Below, piece after piece: positions 1 through 7,000 of a stretch of DNA of 16,759 nt (position 1 is the stretch's first letter; every line of letters begins with the position of its first letter). The position numbers and the translations under genes are program-made. Source of the stretch: DYHD01 sp037445375 (lineage in GTDB: Bacteria > Nitrospirota > Thermodesulfovibrionia > Thermodesulfovibrionales > Dissulfurispiraceae); NCBI GenBank assembly GCA_037445375.1, contig JBBIKS010000050.1, positions 1-16,759 of the forward strand, read 5' to 3'. Under the pieces are notes generated by a model. It had not been told where the DNA came from and made no database searches. It saw only the letters and a program-made list of their open reading frames with translations.

Positions 1-56
1 TAAGGGAAGGCGGAAGGACAGTCGGCGCCGGAGTAGTTACAGAGGTAATGGAGTAA
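1..56 (+). CDS. tuf: Elongation factor Tu, 3' end only
   Basis: The window opens inside a reading frame whose last 17 complete codons read REGGRTVGAGVVTEVME and then stop (TAA at 54-56). This is the highly conserved C-terminus of EF-Tu, the GTPase that delivers aminoacyl-tRNA to the ribosome. Only the end of the third beta-barrel domain is present, and the gene starts upstream of the window. The order tuf-rpmG-tRNA-Trp-secE-nusG is common in bacteria and supports the call. The next start codon lies 3 bases after this stop, so rpmG is probably cotranscribed. Confidence 0.93.
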   Translation, partial: REGGRTVGAGVVTEVME

Positions 57-59
57 TTT

Positions 60-212
60 ATGAGAGATATCATACTTTTTCAGTGTACAGAGTGTAAGAA
101 CAAAAATTATTCGAGCATGAAGGATAAAAAAAATACTCCTGATAAATTAAATTTAAAAAAGTATTGCAGGCACTGTAGAAAACATACAGCCCATAAGGAG
201 ATAAAATCCTGA
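60..212 (+). CDS. rpmG: 50S ribosomal protein L33 (zinc-binding form)
   Basis: This 50-codon gene begins MRDIILFQCTECKNKNY and ends at TGA 210-212. L33 is a small protein of the large ribosomal subunit near the E site. Two CxxC pairs are present (C9/C12 and C36/C39), so this is the four-cysteine, zinc-ribbon ('C+') form rather than the zinc-free form. The length matches the family. The start lies 3 bases after the tuf stop, and GGAG at 50-53, inside the tuf end, can serve as ribosome binding site. Its position between tuf and tRNA-Trp/secE is the usual bacterial arrangement. Confidence 0.93.
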   Translation: MRDIILFQCTECKNKNYSSMKDKKNTPDKLNLKKYCRHCRKHTAHKEIKS

Positions 213-341
213 TTTATTGTAATTTGTTTGTTAGTTATGCCTTATTTTATGCTGAGCGAAAAAAAGAAGCAAGCATTTGCATAAGTCTTTTGCATACTGT
301 GTAAGAGGAAAGTTATTTACAAGAATAAAAAAATACTCAGA
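213..341 (+). other. rpmG to tRNA-Trp spacer with a short direct repeat
   Basis: This 129-base AT-rich spacer has no reading frame that looks like a gene. TTTGCATA occurs twice, at 276-283 and 289-296, 13 bases apart. The first copy contains a possible -35 hexamer (TTGCAT, 277-282), but no good -10 lies 16-18 bases downstream. No terminator hairpin with a T tract is visible, so transcription from tuf-rpmG may continue into the tRNA. Confidence 0.4.
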
Positions 342-415
342 AGGCCAGTAGCTCTAACGGCTAGAGCATCGGACTCCAAATCCGAGGGATGGGGGTTCAA
401 ATCCCTCCTGGCCTG
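342..415 (+). tRNA. tRNA-Trp (anticodon CCA)
   Basis: A full cloverleaf can be drawn. The acceptor stem pairs 342-348 with 408-414 (7 of 7 Watson-Crick) and the discriminator is G415. The D stem is GCTC 351-354 with GAGC 364-367. The anticodon stem is 369-373 with 381-385, around the loop CTCCAAA with anticodon CCA at 376-378. The T stem is 391-395 with 403-407 (one G-U) around the loop TTCAAAT. CCA is not encoded, so it would be added after transcription. A Trp tRNA just upstream of secE-nusG is a well-known bacterial arrangement. Confidence 0.97.
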
Positions 416-460
416 TATTTAATCAATGCTTTATATTCTGCCCCGATTCAAGGAGTAATA

Positions 461-646
461 ATGGTAGAAAAGGTAAAAAATTTCGTTACTGAAGTTAAAA
501 TTGAAGCAAAAAAAGTCAATTATCCTACTAAAGATGAACTTATCGGTTCTACATGGGTTGTGGTAATTACGGTTATCATAATAGCTATCTTTTTGGGATT
601 GATTGATTTTGGGCTTTCAAGAGTTATTAAGGTTATTGTAAGGTAA
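461..646 (+). CDS. secE: Preprotein translocase subunit SecE
   Basis: This 61-residue inner-membrane protein clamps SecY in the SecYEG export channel. The N-terminus is the amphipathic cytoplasmic helix typical of SecE (VEKVKNFVTEVKIEAKKV, then YPTKDEL, residues 2-27). One hydrophobic segment follows at about residues 33-51. This is the short, single-span form found in most bacteria, unlike the three-span E. coli form. The frame is open further upstream, to an ATG at 389, but that codon lies inside the tRNA. AAGGAG at 450-455 sits 5 bases before the ATG at 461 and decides the start. nusG follows after 4 bases. Confidence 0.95.
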   Translation: MVEKVKNFVTEVKIEAKKVNYPTKDELIGSTWVVVITVIIIAIFLGLIDFGLSRVIKVIVR

Positions 647-650
647 ATAA

Positions 651-1175
651 ATGTCAAAAAAATGGTATGTTGTGCATACATATTCAGGCTATGAAGAAAA
701 AGTCAAATCCTCAATAGAAGAAAAGGTAAGATTAAATAACCTTGATGAAAAGATAACAAAGCTAATAATACCGTCTGAGAAGATAATCGGATTAAAAGGG
801 AAAAAAAAGATAGACAGAGGAAAGAAATTTTATCCGGGCTATATTCTTGTGGAAATGGAGCTTGATGATGAAACATGGTATCTTATCAAAAATACGCCGA
901 GGGTGACAGGTTTTATTGGTAAGACAAGACCGGTTGCCCTTACAGAAGATGAGATAGACATAATATTAAATCAAATAGAAAAAGGTCCTGCTCCTGCCGT
1001 TAAAAGCCGGTTTGAGAAGGGCGATAATGTGAAGATTATTGAAGGTCCGTTCAGCAGTTTTATAGGCTATGTTGATGATGTTGATTTAGACCACTCGAGA
1101 TTGCGAGTAATGGTCAGCATTTTTGGAAGACAGACTCCCGTAGAACTCGCTTTTTTTCAGGCAGAAAAGACATAG
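651..1175 (+). CDS. nusG: Transcription termination/antitermination factor NusG
   Basis: NusG binds the RNA polymerase clamp through its NGN domain and links polymerase to Rho or ribosomal S10 through its KOW domain. The 174-residue product has the NGN signature KKWYVVHTYSGYEEKV (residues 3-18) and the conserved FYPGYILVEM (60-69). A KOW motif follows at about 121-148 (FEKGDNVKIIEGPF). There is no extra inserted domain and the length is typical. The ribosome binding site is weak: only AAGG at 640-643, overlapping the end of secE. Translational coupling to secE is therefore likely. Confidence 0.97.
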   Translation: MSKKWYVVHTYSGYEEKVKSSIEEKVRLNNLDEKITKLIIPSEKIIGLKGKKKIDRGKKFYPGYILVEMELDDETWYLIKNTPRVTGFIGKTRPVALTEDEIDIILNQIEKGPAPAVKSRFEKGDNVKIIEGPFSSFIGYVDDVDLDHSRLRVMVSIFGRQTPVELAFFQAEKT

Positions 1176-1180
1176 AAAAA

Positions 1181-1235
1181 TTTCTGTTTTGTTAGTATAT
1201 TGACATATTAATCTGGAATTCTAACAAATCAGAAA
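1181..1235 (+). promoter_or_regulatory. Inverted repeat in the nusG-rplK spacer
   Basis: Bases 1181-1195 and 1221-1235 form a 15-position inverted repeat with 14 pairs and one T-T mismatch, around a 25-base loop. No T tract follows the 3' arm, so it is not an ordinary intrinsic terminator. The loop contains a perfect -35-like TTGACA (1200-1205), but only a poor -10 (TAACAA at 1222-1227, spacing 16). It may be a processing hairpin, an attenuator or part of a second promoter. The sequence alone does not decide between these. Confidence 0.5.
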
Positions 1236-1331
1236 AAATGGCTGACGGAGAGGCTATATCAAAACAGCAAGAATGCTGATTAATTTATGAATTAATTATA
1301 TAAAGTTTCATCGAAGGTATGGAGGATTTAA
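1236..1331 (+). promoter_or_regulatory. rplK leader with two small hairpins
   Basis: This leader runs up to the rplK start. CAGCA (1265-1269) pairs with TGCTG (1274-1278) around AGAA. Immediately afterwards ATTAATT (1279-1285) pairs with AATTAAT (1290-1296) around TATG. In many bacteria L1 represses the L11-L1 mRNA by binding a leader element that mimics its 23S rRNA site. This leader is the natural place for such a site, but I cannot identify the L1 target motif with confidence. GGAGG at 1321-1325 is the rplK ribosome binding site. Confidence 0.35.
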
Positions 1332-1760
1332 ATGGCTAAAAAAGAAGTAGTAGCTCAGGTTAAACTTGTTATTCCTGCAGGAAAGGCTAATCCTGCACCT
1401 CCTGTTGGCCCGGCACTTGGTCCTCATGGCATTAATATAATGGAGTTTTGTAAGCAATTTAATGCGCAGACGCAAAGCATGGGGGATACGCTTACACCTG
1501 TAGTATTAAGCATATATAACGACAGGTCTTTTACATTTATTCTCAAAACCCCGCCAGCTTCAGAACTTATCAAAAAAGCCTCAGGCATTATCAAAGGTTC
1601 AAATAATCCGAGTAAAGATAAAGTCGGGGCAATAACCAGTTCTCAAATCGAAGAGATTGCAAAAAAGAAACTTCCAGATCTTAATACATCGTCTCTTCAA
1701 TCTGCAATAAATATTGTGAAGGGAACCGCTAAAAGTATGGGCGTGGAAATAAGGGATTAA
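1332..1760 (+). CDS. rplK: 50S ribosomal protein L11
   Basis: L11 forms the stalk base with 23S rRNA and L10/L12 and takes part in GTPase activation and the stringent response. The 142-residue product has the usual length. The N-terminal domain has PAGKANPAPPVGPALG (residues 15-30) and GINIMEFCKQFNAQT. The C-terminal rRNA-binding domain has the conserved KDKVG and the C-terminal SMGVEI. GGAGG lies 6 bases before the ATG. rplA begins 11 bases after the stop, so the two form a translationally linked pair. Confidence 0.98.
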   Translation: MAKKEVVAQVKLVIPAGKANPAPPVGPALGPHGINIMEFCKQFNAQTQSMGDTLTPVVLSIYNDRSFTFILKTPPASELIKKASGIIKGSNNPSKDKVGAITSSQIEEIAKKKLPDLNTSSLQSAINIVKGTAKSMGVEIRD

Positions 1761-1771
1761 GGAGCAAGAGG

Positions 1772-2461
1772 ATGGGCAAAAAACTTAATGATATCAAGCA
1801 AAAGATTGAACTGACAAAAGACTATTCTATAGATGAAGCAATATCTTTGATAAAGGAAAACTCTTTTGCCAAGTTTGACGAAACAGTTGATGTAGCAGTA
1901 AATCTGGGTGTAAATCCTAAAAAATCCGACCAGATGGTCAGGGGAACGGTAGTGCTTCCAAACGGGACTGGCAAGAAAGTAAGGGTTTTGGTTTTTGCTA
2001 AAGGAGAAAAGGAAAGAGAAGCTTCAGAAGCAGGGGCAGATTATGTGGGAGCTGAAGATCTTGTTGAGAAGATACAGCAAGGCTGGCTCGATTTTGATAA
2101 GGCAGTCGCTACCCCCGATCTGATGGGAACCGTTGGAAAATTAGGCAAAATACTCGGACCAAGAGGCCTTATGCCAAACCCTAAATTGGGGACTGTAACA
2201 TTCGAAATTGCAAAGGCAGTAAAAGAAATCAAGGCAGGCAAGGTTGAGTATAAAGTTGAGAAAGGCGGCATTGTTCACATACCAATCGGCAAGGCTTCCT
2301 TTGATAAGGAAAAACTTCTTGAAAACGCACTTGCGGTATTGAAATCCATAATACGAGCAAAACCGGCAACATCTAAGGGAAGATATATTCGCAAGATTAC
2401 TATGACATCTACTATGGGTGTTGGCATAAAAATTGATATACAAAAACTAAAGATTGTTTAA
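1772..2461 (+). CDS. rplA: 50S ribosomal protein L1
   Basis: L1 binds 23S rRNA at the mobile L1 stalk by the E site and is also the usual repressor of its own L11-L1 mRNA. The 229 residues match the family. Recognisable segments are FDETVDVAVNLGVNPKKSDQ (from residue 35), the conserved GPRGLMPNPKLGTVT and the C-terminal TSTMGVGIKID. AAGGAG at 1760-1765 provides the ribosome binding site, overlapping the end of rplK. The last nine codons form one arm of a very long hairpin and the TAA stop (2459-2461) is in its loop. That is unusual and may affect termination, processing or mRNA stability. Confidence 0.98.
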   Translation: MGKKLNDIKQKIELTKDYSIDEAISLIKENSFAKFDETVDVAVNLGVNPKKSDQMVRGTVVLPNGTGKKVRVLVFAKGEKEREASEAGADYVGAEDLVEKIQQGWLDFDKAVATPDLMGTVGKLGKILGPRGLMPNPKLGTVTFEIAKAVKEIKAGKVEYKVEKGGIVHIPIGKASFDKEKLLENALAVLKSIIRAKPATSKGRYIRKITMTSTMGVGIKIDIQKLKIV

Positions 2462-2488
2462 TTAACAATTTTTAGTTTTTGTATATTA
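2434..2488 (+). other. 25-bp hairpin spanning the rplA stop codon
   Basis: Bases 2434-2458 pair with 2464-2488 without interruption: 25 pairs, of which two are G-U, around a 5-base loop TAATT that contains most of the TAA stop. The 5' arm is the last coding part of rplA and the 3' arm is noncoding. The stem is very AT-rich, and the following bases (TATTATTACTTTTAAG) are not a clean T tract. It could be an RNase III target, a barrier to 3' exonucleases or a partial terminator that lowers expression of rplJL-rpoBC. Confidence 0.75.
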
Positions 2489-2494
2489 TTATTA

Positions 2495-2520
2495 CTTTTA
2501 AGCAGGCTTTGCCTGTAAAG
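2495..2520 (+). other. Small hairpin upstream of the L10 leader
   Basis: CAGGC (2503-2507) and GCCTG (2511-2515) form a tight hairpin with a TTT loop. CTTT (2495-2498) with AAAG (2517-2520) can extend it after a three-base bulge. It sits between the large rplA hairpin and the L10-binding kink-turn and may be an outer part of the leader fold. Confidence 0.45.
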
Positions 2521-2526
2521 AGATAA

Positions 2527-2681
2527 TGTCAGAGACCGTAGGCAGGAAGACAAGCAGAGTTTTGTCTGACTTTAATTGGTTATCATAAGTGATAAGATTA
2601 TGAATATCAGTAAATTGAAGCAACAGTTTCATTGGAATTTATGATCTTTGAAAATACTGAATAAACCAACCTACCGAGACA
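2527..2681 (+). promoter_or_regulatory. Ribosomal L10 leader (autoregulatory L10-binding RNA)
   Basis: This stretch has the hallmark of the L10 leader, the mRNA site bound by the L10(L12)n complex to repress rplJL translation. The 5' strand GTCAGAGACCGTAGG (2528-2542) pairs with the 3' strand CCTACCGAGAC (2670-2680). GTAGG 2538-2542 pairs with CCTAC 2670-2674, and TGTC 2527-2530 pairs with GACA 2678-2681. The purine-rich AGAGA/CGA bulge between them fits a kink-turn. The enclosed part has two hairpins: AGACAA 2548-2553 with TTGTCT 2562-2567, and TTATCA 2580-2585 with TGATAA 2590-2595. Its place upstream of rplJ is as expected. The motif is recognised from known leaders, not from a covariance search. 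Confidence 0.85.
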
Positions 2682-2709
2682 GTTATATAAAAATTTTTAA
2701 CCTAATTTA

Positions 2710-2811
2710 AGCGATTCTTCACCCAATACCTTATGATAGTTTGCACTATAAGGGGATATGTTGCTGCCTTAAAAATAGGGCATGGCTTTAGCCGTGCTTA
2801 AAGAAATCGCT
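2710..2811 (+). promoter_or_regulatory. Second folded domain in the rplJ leader
   Basis: An outer helix pairs 2710-2719 with 2801-2811 (10 pairs, bulged A2804). It encloses two hairpins. The first joins CCTT (2729-2732) and ATAGT (2736-2740) to ACTAT (2745-2749) and AAGG (2750-2753), around the loop TTGC. The second is GCATGGC (2780-2786) with GCCGTGC (2791-2797), around TTTA with one G-U. The result is a closed three-way junction placed after the L10 leader and 60 bases before the rplJ ribosome binding site. No T tract follows, so it is not a plain terminator. Its function is unknown to me. Confidence 0.6.
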
Positions 2812-2870
2812 CAACTTATGTTCAAAATAATTATCTTTAATAGACTGTTCAATAATACGGCCTCTGGGAA

Positions 2871-2876
2871 AGGAGG
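2871..2876 (+). promoter_or_regulatory. Ribosome binding site of rplJ
   Basis: AGGAGG (AAAGGAGG from 2869) is a perfect anti-Shine-Dalgarno match. It stands 6 bases before CTG 2883 and 9 bases before ATT 2886 in the L10 frame. There is no ATG, GTG or TTG in that frame nearby. This site fixes the start of rplJ at a non-standard codon. Confidence 0.85.
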
Positions 2877-2882
2877 AATAAT

Positions 2883-3416
2883 CTGATTACCAAAAAAAAG
2901 AAGTCCAAACAGATTGAGGAGATATCCGAGAGATTCTCAAGGTCAAAGGCAATTGTTTTTACCGAATACAAGGGGTTAACAGTTGCAGAAATTTCAAGAC
3001 TTAGAATGCAAATGAAGGAAGCAGATGCGGAGTATAAAGTTGTAAAAAATACGCTTATCAATATTGCTGCAAAAGGTACACCTGTTGAATCCGCAAAGAA
3101 TTTTTTTATTGGTCCTACCGGTATAGCCTTCGCTTATGGCGATCCCTTAGATATGGCAAAGAAGATTCTTGAGTTTTCGGCAAAAAATGATAAATTCAAG
3201 ATCAAAAGTGGAATTATCGAAGGACGGCTATATTCAATTGAAGATATAAAAGCTGTCTCAGTGCTGCCATCCAGAATAGTGCTTCTTGGGATGCTCGGTG
3301 GGGCTTTGCAAGCTCCTATGGCTAATTTAGCCTTTTCACTAAGTGCAACAATAAATCAGTTTGCTCATGCTTTAGAATCGCTAAAGAATAAAAAAGAACA
3401 AAGTGGAGGAAATTAA
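2883..3416 (+). CDS. rplJ: 50S ribosomal protein L10 (non-AUG start)
   Basis: L10 anchors the L7/L12 dimers to the ribosomal stalk and represses its own mRNA. From CTG 2883 the product is 177 residues, a normal L10 length. The N-terminal RNA-binding domain has KAIVFTEYKGLTVAEISRLR (residues 22-41), then EYKVVKNTL (50-58). The C-terminal helix that carries L12 dimers ends in a lysine-rich tail. The first in-frame ATG, at 3006, is codon 42 and would delete essential conserved sequence, so it is not the start. Upstream the frame is open only to TAA 2853. The possible starts after the AGGAGG are CTG 2883 and ATT 2886. Either would be a rare start in a highly expressed gene, and a sequencing error (ATG read as CTG) is the main alternative. 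The stop touches the rplL start codon. Confidence 0.93.
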   Translation: MITKKKKSKQIEEISERFSRSKAIVFTEYKGLTVAEISRLRMQMKEADAEYKVVKNTLINIAAKGTPVESAKNFFIGPTGIAFAYGDPLDMAKKILEFSAKNDKFKIKSGIIEGRLYSIEDIKAVSVLPSRIVLLGMLGGALQAPMANLAFSLSATINQFAHALESLKNKKEQSGGN

Positions 3417-3797
3417 ATGTCTATAACAAAAGAAGATGTTTTTAAATTCATTGATAATATGACCATTCTTGAAATGTCTCAGTTTATCAAAGAATTTGAA
3501 GAAAGATATGGAGTAACGGCGGCAGCTCCTATAGCAGTTGCTGCTGCCCCAACCGCTGCTGCAAGTGTCGCTAAAGAAGAAGAAAAAACGAGTTTTGATG
3601 TAATTTTGCAGGCAGCAGGCGAAAAGAAGATACAAGTCATTAAGGTTGTCAGAGAATTGACGTCACTCGGACTTAAGGAAGCAAAAGACCTGGTTGACGG
3701 AGCTCCAAAGCCCGTAAAAACTGGGTTAACAAAGGAAGAAGCGGATGCAGTGAAGTCCAAACTTGAGGCAGAAGGAGCAAAAGTAGAAATTAAGTAA
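3417..3797 (+). CDS. rplL: 50S ribosomal protein L7/L12
   Basis: L7/L12 forms the mobile stalk that recruits and stimulates translational GTPases, and several dimers bind each L10. The 126 residues follow the family plan. An N-terminal dimerisation domain (about 1-32) is followed by an alanine-rich hinge (about 36-52, AAAPIAVAAAPTAAAS). The C-terminal factor-binding domain contains KIQVIKVVRELTSLGLKEAK and ends in AKVEIK. The ATG follows the rplJ stop with no gap, and GGAGGA at 3405-3410 lies within the rplJ end, which indicates coupling. L12 must be made in excess over L10, so this strong site is expected. Confidence 0.98.
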   Translation: MSITKEDVFKFIDNMTILEMSQFIKEFEERYGVTAAAPIAVAAAPTAAASVAKEEEKTSFDVILQAAGEKKIQVIKVVRELTSLGLKEAKDLVDGAPKPVKTGLTKEEADAVKSKLEAEGAKVEIK

Positions 3798-3807
3798 AAT
3801 TGAGCAG

Positions 3808-3981
3808 GTGGTTAGTGATTTTTTAGGTCACCGAAAAAGAGATAACATTTTGTTGCTGGTAGAACAGTCTTTAATGGAGGTGTTTTTTGCACCATTATTA
3901 TAATGTTCCACTTACAGCCATTTAAAATACATGACGGTAACAAGTCTCTTTATATCCGGTACCTAATAGATCATTAACCAC
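3808..3981 (+). promoter_or_regulatory. Long nested RNA rod between rplL and rpoB
   Basis: Successive nested helices span almost the whole spacer. They are 3808-3819 with 3970-3981 (12 pairs, one G-U); 3823-3833 with 3957-3966 (10 pairs, bulged C3829); 3836-3842 with 3945-3951 (7 pairs); 3850-3858 with 3935-3943 (9 pairs, two G-U); GAACA 3862-3866 with TGTTC 3904-3908; and TAATGG 3872-3877 with CCATTA 3892-3897. In E. coli the same spacer carries an attenuator and an RNase III cleavage site that separate ribosomal protein from polymerase expression. This rod is a good candidate for an equivalent. It ends 23 bases before the rpoB start. I see no clear promoter. Confidence 0.7.
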
Positions 3982-4004
3982 TTGACTTTTTTTAAAGGAG
4001 TTAC

Positions 4005-7000
4005 ATGACAGAATTTCCAAGACAAAGGCAGAATTTTGGCAGGGTATTGCCAGTATTAGATGTCCCATATCTTATTGAGTTTCAAAGAAAGTCTTTTGAT
4101 AGATTCTTGCAAAGCGATACCTATCAAGAGGATAGATTAAATGAGGGGTTACAGGCGGCGTTCAATAGTGTTTTCCCTGTGACTGATTATAATGACAACT
4201 CCTCGCTGGAGTTTATCAACTATAACATTGGTGAGATCAAATTTAGACCGAATGAATGTCTTCAAAAAGGGTTGACATATTCAGCCCCGCTGAAAATAAA
4301 AGTAAGATTAAATCTATGGGAAAAAAGTGAGGACAATAAAAAATTACTAAAGGAATCAAGAGAACAAGATGTATATGTGGGTGACTTGCCTATTATGACT
4401 GATACCGGCAGTTTCATCATCAATGGGGTTGAGAGGGTAATTGTGAGCCAGCTTCATAGGTCTCCTGGAGTATATTTTGCCCCTGATAAAGGCAAAACCC
4501 ATATAAGCGGCCGTCTTCTCTATATGGCGAGAGTCATTCCCGTAAGAGGTTCATGGCTTGATTTTGAGTTTGACTCAAAGGACATCCTTTATGTGCGAAT
4601 TGATAGACGCAGAAAACTACCTGCAACTGTTGTTCTCAAATGCCTTGGATATTCCGACGAAGAACTTCTTAAGATATTTTATCCTGTTGAAGAAATAAAA
4701 ATAATAAACAGCGATACTTTCATAAGACCTGTAAGTGATGTGCTTATTGGAATCAGAACAAAAAATAATATAATGTCTCCGGATACCGGCGAGGTAATAG
4801 TTAAAGAAGGCGGCAAAATAACAAAGCATGCATTAAAAAAACTTGAGGTTGCCGGCATTAAAGAAATTCCGATAATAAAAAATGAAATAGTTGGGAGAAT
4901 AACCCTTAAAGATATTATTGATCCGAATACTGGTGAGGTAATACTTGATGGAAATAAAGAAATCACCGAAGAAAATTTAGAAACAATACTATCGTTGAAT
5001 ATCAAGAACATGCAGCTTCTTTTTATTGACAATGTTAATTATTTATCGTCTTTCAGAGAGACACTACTTATGGATAAGGTAACATCCAAAAAGGAGGCAT
5101 TAAAAGAAATTTATAAAAAACTCAGACCTGGAGAGCCAGTAACGGAATCAGCAGCACTTGAACTCTTCAACGGTCTATTTTTTGACCCAAAGAGATATGA
5201 CCTATCTTCAGTAGGAAGACTAAAAATAAATGAAAAACTTGGACTTGATACCCCACTTGATCTGAAGGTTTTAAACAACAGGGATATTATTGAGATTGTT
5301 CGTTATCTCCTTAATCTTAGAACAGGTAAGGGCGATATTGATGATATCGATCATTTGGGGAACCGCAGGATAAGAGGCATCGGGGAGCTTTTGGAAAACC
5401 AGTTCAGGATAGGGCTTGTCAGAATGGAAAGAACCATAAAGGAAAAAATGAGCCTTACCGACCTGGATATGGCGATGCCTCATGACTTGATTAATGCAAA
5501 ACCTGTAATGGCTTCAATCAAGGAGTTTTTTGGTTCAAGTCAATTGAGTCAGTTCATGGATCAAACAAATCCTCTGTCCGAGATAACACATAAAAGAAGG
5601 CTTTCTGCCCTTGGTCCAGGAGGCTTGACACGAGAAAGGGCCGGGTTTGAGGTTAGGGATGTTCATACTACACATTATGGCAGAATCTGTCCGATAGAAA
5701 CCCCTGAAGGTCCAAATATCGGCCTTATAACATCTCTTGCAATATATGCAAGAATAAATGACTTCGGTTTTATCGAGGCTCCTTATAGAAAAGTTGTCAA
5801 TGGCAGCGTAACCAACGAAATATTTTATTTGTCCGCATTAGAGAGCGAAAAATATCTTATTGCAGAAGCCACATCCCATATGGATAAAGAAGGCAATCTC
5901 ATTGGTGAGGTTGTCTCTGCGAGAATCGCCGGGGATTTCAAGATGGATAAGGTTGAGAATGTTCAGTTTATGGATGTTTCTCCAAAGCAGATTATAGGCA
6001 TATCGGCATCTTTGATTCCTTTTTTGGAAAATGATGATGCTAATAGGGCTTTAATGGGATCCAATATGCAAAGACAAGCAGTGCCTTTGTTGAAGCCCGA
6101 GGCGCCTTTGGTAGGGACGGGAATTGAATATGTAGCGGCAAGAGATTCCGGTTGGCTCGTTACCGCTAAACGAGCCGGAATTGTTGAAAGTGTTGACTCT
6201 AATAGAATTGTGGTAAGAGTCACTGAGCCTGTGGAAGGTTTTAATATAGTTGATATATACGATCTCATAAAATTTAAACGTTCCAATCAAGGCACCTGTA
6301 TGAATCAGAAGCCTGTTATAAATATCGGCGATGAGGTAGTAAGAGGGGGCATCCTTGCAGACGGACCCTCTACAGATTATGGGGAGCTGGCTCTCGGACA
6401 GAATGTCCTCGTTGCTTTTATGCCGTGGGGAGGATATAACTTTGAAGATGCTATGCTATTGAGCGAAAAACTTGTAAAGGATGATGTTTTCTCCTCAATC
6501 CATATAGAAGAGTTTTATATCGAAGCCCGCGAAACTAAACTTGGCTCTGAAGATATCACCAGAGATATCCCGAATGTTGGCGAGGAGGCGCTTAAAGACC
6601 TCGATGAAAGCGGAATAATCAGAATTGGAGCGGAGGTAAAGGCAGGGGACATCCTTGTCGGCAAGGTTACACCAAAAGGGGAAACTCTTTTAACCGCTGA
6701 AGAAAAGCTTTTGAGGGCAATTTTTGGAGACAAAGCTGAAGAAGTCAAAGAAAGCAGCTTGTATGTTCCTCCGGGTATAGAGGGAACTATTGTAGATGTG
6801 AGAGTTTTATCAAGGAAAGGCATTGAAAAAGACGGAAGAACTAAGAGCATAGAAACTGAGGTTATTAAAAAACTACAAAGGGACATTGAAGAAGAGATCA
6901 GGCTACTGAAAGAGGAGAAGGAATCTAGAATTAAAAAACTCTTTCTCGGACAAAAACTATTAGATGATATAAGAGACCTTCAAACAAAAGAAATTATCTG

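Noticed and set aside
389..460. Upstream extension of secE to ATG 389
   Set aside because: That ATG lies inside tRNA-Trp. A good ribosome binding site stands before ATG 461, which gives a normal SecE.
1181..1235. Intrinsic terminator after nusG
   Set aside because: The stem is AT-rich with a 25-base loop, and the bases after it are AAATGGCTG rather than a T tract.
2041..2443. Minus-strand frames opposite rplA
   Set aside because: They are shadows of a well-conserved coding gene. Similar antisense frames opposite rpoB and rpoC were dismissed for the same reason.
3006..3416. rplJ starting at ATG 3006
   Set aside because: It would remove 41 residues that match the conserved N-terminus of L10 and has no ribosome binding site. 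The AGGAGG at 2871-2876 points to 2883.
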